Of a stretch of DNA of 64,000 bases, positions 61,106 through 64,000 are shown in pieces (positions within the stretch are counted from its first letter, which is position 1; each line of letters opens with the position of its first letter). The notes under the pieces were generated by a model. The model was not told where the DNA came from and searched no databases. It worked only from the letters and a program-made list of their open reading frames with translations. The translations under genes and the position numbers were made by a program. Source of the stretch: Fimbriiglobus sp. (lineage in GTDB: Bacteria; Planctomycetota; Planctomycetia; Gemmatales; Gemmataceae); contig JALHQU010000002.1 of the NCBI GenBank assembly GCA_022841795.1, positions 37,487 to 101,486 on the forward strand, read 5' to 3'.

Positions 61106-63040
61106 ATGAAGACCTCTCCGCTCGGCGTCGAACGGCTCGAAGACCGCTCCGTCCCCGCCACCTTCGGCGTGCCGTGGGCCGACCGCCACCTCACCCTCAG
61201 CTTCGCCCCGGACGGCACCCCCGTGTCGAACGCCGGGTCGAACCTGTTCAACTCGCTCAACCAGGTGCGGTCCGAGCAGGAGTGGCAGCGGGAGATCCTG
61301 CGGGCGTACCAGGCGTGGGTGACGCACACCAACCTGACCCTGGCGGTCGCCGCCGACAGCGGGCAGGCGTTCGGCACCCCCGGCCGGTGGCAGGGGGACG
61401 AGCGGTTCGGCGACGTCCGCATCGCCGGGGCGGACCTGGGGTCGCCGGTGCTGGCGCTCGGCACCGCCGCCGACCCCGGGCTGGCCGGCACCCGCGCCGG
61501 GGACGTGGTGCTGAACACCGCGTACAGGTTCGACGGCAGCCCGTACGACCTGTTCTCGGTCATGCTGCACGAGGCCGGGCACTCACTCGGAATGGGGAAC
61601 AGTTCCACCCCCGGGTCGGTCATGTACACGCAGTACAGCGGCGTCCGCACCGGGCTGACGGCCGCCGACATCGCCGCCGTGCAGGCGCTGTACGGCCCGC
61701 GGGTGGCCGACCACTTCGAGGGGGTGTACGGGAACAACTCCACCGGCCGCGCCAGCAACCTGGGCGGCGTCCCCACCCGCGACACCATCCAACTGGCGTT
61801 CGGCGACCTGACCACCGCCTCCGACCGGGACGTGTACTCGTTCCTCACCTACGGGCCGGGCGACGACGACCAGAACGTAACGGTGAAGATCCAGTCCGCC
61901 GGGCTGAGCCTGGTGAACGCCCGCCTCGTCGTCTACTACCTGGAGAACGGGCAGGAGCAGGAGGTGGGGAACGCCACCATGAACCCGGACGGGTTCACCG
62001 GCGGGGCGGCGGCGGTCACGTTCGACCCGAACGACGACTCCGGCCCGCGGCGGTACTACGTGCGGGTGGAGAAGGCGGACGGCACCACGTTCGACGTCGG
62101 CCGGTACGCCCTCGGCATCTCCTTCCAGGACCAGGACGACGACGACTTCTCGCAGGAAGACCTGCTGGCCGTACAGGGCGGCGCCCGCCCGGTGCTGCTG
62201 AACGCCGACGGGAACGCGAACAACACCCGCGGCACCGCCACCGCCCTCACCCCGACCAGCACCAGCACCGTCCTGCCGAACAGCCGGTACGAACTGCTGG
62301 CCAGCCTGAGCTCGGCCGCCGACGCCGACTTCTACCGGGTGGTCGCCCCGGCCGGCACCGACAGCCGCGTGCTGACGGTGAACACCCAGGCCCTCTCCGG
62401 GCAAGCGTCCGCCCCGACCATCCAACTGTTCGACGCGGCCGGGACCGCCATCTCCGCCGCCGTCCTGGCGAACGACAGCGGGCTGCTCACCGTCCAGGCC
62501 GAGGGGCTGACCGCCGGGGCCGTCTACTTCATCCGGGTGAACGGCGGGGCGACCGGCAGCTACCGCCTGACTGCCGACTTCGGCACTCAGCCGACCGACG
62601 TGCGGACGTTCACCCAGGGCACGCTGTTCTGCGGCACCGACCGGGAGGACACCCTGTACATCGGCCGGGCGCAGACCATGCAGTGGCTCCTGTCGGCCAC
62701 CGCCCCCGGCGGCCCGGCCGGCACCGGCGTGCGGATGTCCGTGCTGGATGCGAACGGGAACGTGGTGTACTCCGCGTTCGCCGAGGCCGGGGAGACGGTG
62801 AGCGGGCCGGGCGTGCTGCTGCGGCCGGGGCGGTACACGGTGCGGGTCGAGGCGGTCGGCCCGCCGGGGTACACCGGGCCGGTGTCGTTCGCCGTCCGCG
62901 GCAGCAAGATCGACGACCCGCTCGGGGTGGTGACCAGCGACCCGACGTTCAAGCCGACCTACACCGACCCGACCGACCCGAACCGCTACCGCTACCCGAA
63001 CGGGTTCGTCACCACCGACCCGTTCTACTGGCTGGTCTGA
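61106..63040 (+). CDS. Matrixin-like metalloprotease surface protein
   Basis: A 644-aa protein. It begins MKTSPLGVERLEDRSVPATF, which includes the 'LE-x-R-x-x-P' motif. The zinc site is MLHEAGHSLGMGNSS (HExxHxxGxxN/D variant) near residue 155, with a Met-turn SVMYTQYSG. After the catalytic domain come beta-sandwich domains of the PPC/pre-peptidase type (DRDVYSFLTYGPGDDDQNVT; DADFYRVVAPAGTD). It ends TTDPFYWLV. The protease would be exported although no classical signal peptide is seen. Confidence 0.85.
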   Translation: MKTSPLGVERLEDRSVPATFGVPWADRHLTLSFAPDGTPVSNAGSNLFNSLNQVRSEQEWQREILRAYQAWVTHTNLTLAVAADSGQAFGTPGRWQGDERFGDVRIAGADLGSPVLALGTAADPGLAGTRAGDVVLNTAYRFDGSPYDLFSVMLHEAGHSLGMGNSSTPGSVMYTQYSGVRTGLTAADIAAVQALYGPRVADHFEGVYGNNSTGRASNLGGVPTRDTIQLAFGDLTTASDRDVYSFLTYGPGDDDQNVTVKIQSAGLSLVNARLVVYYLENGQEQEVGNATMNPDGFTGGAAAVTFDPNDDSGPRRYYVRVEKADGTTFDVGRYALGISFQDQDDDDFSQEDLLAVQGGARPVLLNADGNANNTRGTATALTPTSTSTVLPNSRYELLASLSSAADADFYRVVAPAGTDSRVLTVNTQALSGQASAPTIQLFDAAGTAISAAVLANDSGLLTVQAEGLTAGAVYFIRVNGGATGSYRLTADFGTQPTDVRTFTQGTLFCGTDREDTLYIGRAQTMQWLLSATAPGGPAGTGVRMSVLDANGNVVYSAFAEAGETVSGPGVLLRPGRYTVRVEAVGPPGYTGPVSFAVRGSKIDDPLGVVTSDPTFKPTYTDPTDPNRYRYPNGFVTTDPFYWLV

Positions 63041-63063
63041 CCCGGCGGGTGCAACCCCACACC

Positions 63064-63094
63064 GGTCGGCGGGGGACAATTGATCCCGCCGACC
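63064..63094 (+). terminator. Hairpin after the matrixin gene
   Basis: A perfect 10-bp stem (ggtcggcggg with cccgccgacc) and an 11-nt loop, 23 bases after the stop; no T-run. Confidence 0.5.
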
Positions 63095-63392
63095 ACCAGC
63101 TCACGTTCGCAACTTCGGCTCGATCCCCTCCCAGCGTCTCGCGCAACCTTCTCTCGCCTCAACCCTCACGGAGAACTGAGCAATCGGCTTGCCCGATCGG
63201 GTGCAATCGTCTGGTCTTCCCGATGCAAACGGGACACGGGCACTGGTCAACCGTTGCCACCAAACTGACCAATCTCTGATGGCGATCAACAAATCGGTGA
63301 CGACGGGTGCGGGGAATTCACTTTGCGCCTTCCGCCGCTGGCGTGTACACTTACTGCGCAATGTCCATACGTTCATTGACGAGGTGCCTGCC
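63095..63392 (+). other. Gene-free stretch before the last gene
   Basis: I see no gene or clear signal here. It is less GC-rich than its surroundings. It probably holds the promoter of the gene at 63393. An in-frame ATG at 63279 exists but the peptide it would add is not family-like. Confidence 0.4.
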
Positions 63393-64000
63393 GTGGCCCG
63401 CCAGTACTCCCCGCTGTCCGTCCTCCGCCACCTGCCGGCCGACCTGGTCCGCTGGTTCTGCGACACCGCCCGCGTGCCGCTGGCGGTGGACTGGGATGAC
63501 TCGCCCGATGTCGCCGCCTTGTACGCCGCATGGCAGGCACTCCCGCCCGACCCGTAGCGGCGGGTCGAGCAGATGCTCCAGTGGGTCCACCAGCTCGGCA
63601 CCCCCCAGGGCGTCCGCGGCCTGAACGAGGAGGCCGCCTTCCGCGGGTACAACCTGGCCGACCGCCCGGACGACTACGGCCTGCCGGCCACCGCCCTGTA
63701 CTGCCTGGTGGCGTACCCGGTGGTGTTCCACCACATCCTCACCCTGGACGCCGCCGACCGCCTGCCCGCCCGCCACTGGCACCACACCCCCGGCCTGCCG
63801 CCGCTCCCGCCCGACCACTCTCGCGACGCCCTGCTGCGGCTGGAGCGGGCGGTCGGCGACTCCCTGCGGGCGGAGCAGGGCCGGGGGCAGCGGGTGACGG
63901 TCGAGCACCTCACCCGCGCCGGCCGCGAGCACTACTACTTCTGCTACCCGGACGACTACACCCACACCCACATCCGGCACAACGCCGTCGGCCGGCTGGA
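63393..64000 (+). pseudogene. Hypothetical gene with an in-frame amber codon, 3' partial
   Basis: From GTG 63393 the frame reads MARQYSPLSVLRHLPADLVR and WFCDTARVPLAVDWDD up to PPDP, then TAG at 63555-63557, then continues in the same frame without a stop to the window end: EQMLQWVHQLGTPQGVRGLN, later GREHYYFCYPDDYTHTHIRH. The second part has a normal protein composition. It is a nonsense mutation, a readthrough gene, or two adjoining genes. No family recognised. Confidence 0.5.

Overview
The window is very GC-rich and reads as a planctomycete of the Gemmataceae type. The evidence is a set of lineage markers: a DUF1559 pseudopilin with a prepilin N-terminus, two PEP-CTERM proteins, an ECF sigma factor overlapping a Ser/Thr kinase with TPRs, several secreted proteins carrying the N-terminal 'LE-x-R-x-x-P' motif, a BatA-type vWA membrane protein, and a TIGR02996-like fragment. 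No rRNA or CRISPR array was seen.

Positions 1-30023 look like an accessory island. Its right end is a complete tRNA-Arg(ACG) at 29950-30023, with a tyrosine integrase at 28609-29796 on the 3' side of the tRNA. The left end is not in the window. The island contains, from left to right: (a) a conflict or defence block at 1-11032, made of a zinc metallopeptidase, a D12 adenine methylase-HerA-NurA operon, a convergent trypsin-like protease operon, a decayed transposase, a frameshifted phosphorothioate-type HNH nuclease and a second HNH nuclease; (b) a three-tRNA array with encoded CCA ends beside a second tyrosine recombinase and DUF6166 (11371-13236); (c) small phage/plasmid-type genes, including two DUF932 proteins, an HTH protein and a protein with an SSB-like tail (13368-18635), separated by a 1.2-kb gene-free stretch with possible structured RNA; (d) a tightly overlapping operon at 20236-27047 coding for a vWA protein, a kinase-like membrane protein, a small accessory protein, a MobF-like relaxase, a VirD4/TraD-like coupling ATPase, a membrane protein and an HTH protein; (e) a DUF5131 protein and an MT-A70 methyltransferase just before the integrase. 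No type IV secretion channel genes are visible, so the element looks mobilizable rather than self-transmissible, unless those genes lie to the left.

Positions 30024-64000 look like resident chromosome. They hold secreted and PEP-CTERM proteins, a BatA-like protein, a Bax-inhibitor-1 family protein, a phosphopantetheinyl transferase with an HNH pair, and a HEPN-containing operon. At 43200-49930 there is a decaying zone. An RND efflux operon (adaptor, pump, outer-membrane factor) and a two-component system (NtrC-like regulator, histidine kinase) carry frameshifts and large internal or terminal deletions. A 68-bp direct repeat flanks this zone, and a tRNA-Arg(UCU) 3'-half lies at its right edge. 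Beyond it are a PEP-CTERM protein, a DUF1559 pseudopilin, an ECF sigma factor, three paralogous beta-roll proteins each followed by a hairpin, the ECF/kinase pair, a matrixin-like metalloprotease, and a gene interrupted by an in-frame amber codon that runs off the window.

Two arrangements stand out as possibly undescribed: the methylase-HerA-NurA operon behind a zinc peptidase, with a nearby protease operon that encodes a free copy of the protease's own N-terminal domain; and the vWA/kinase pair built into a relaxase-coupling protein mobilization operon.
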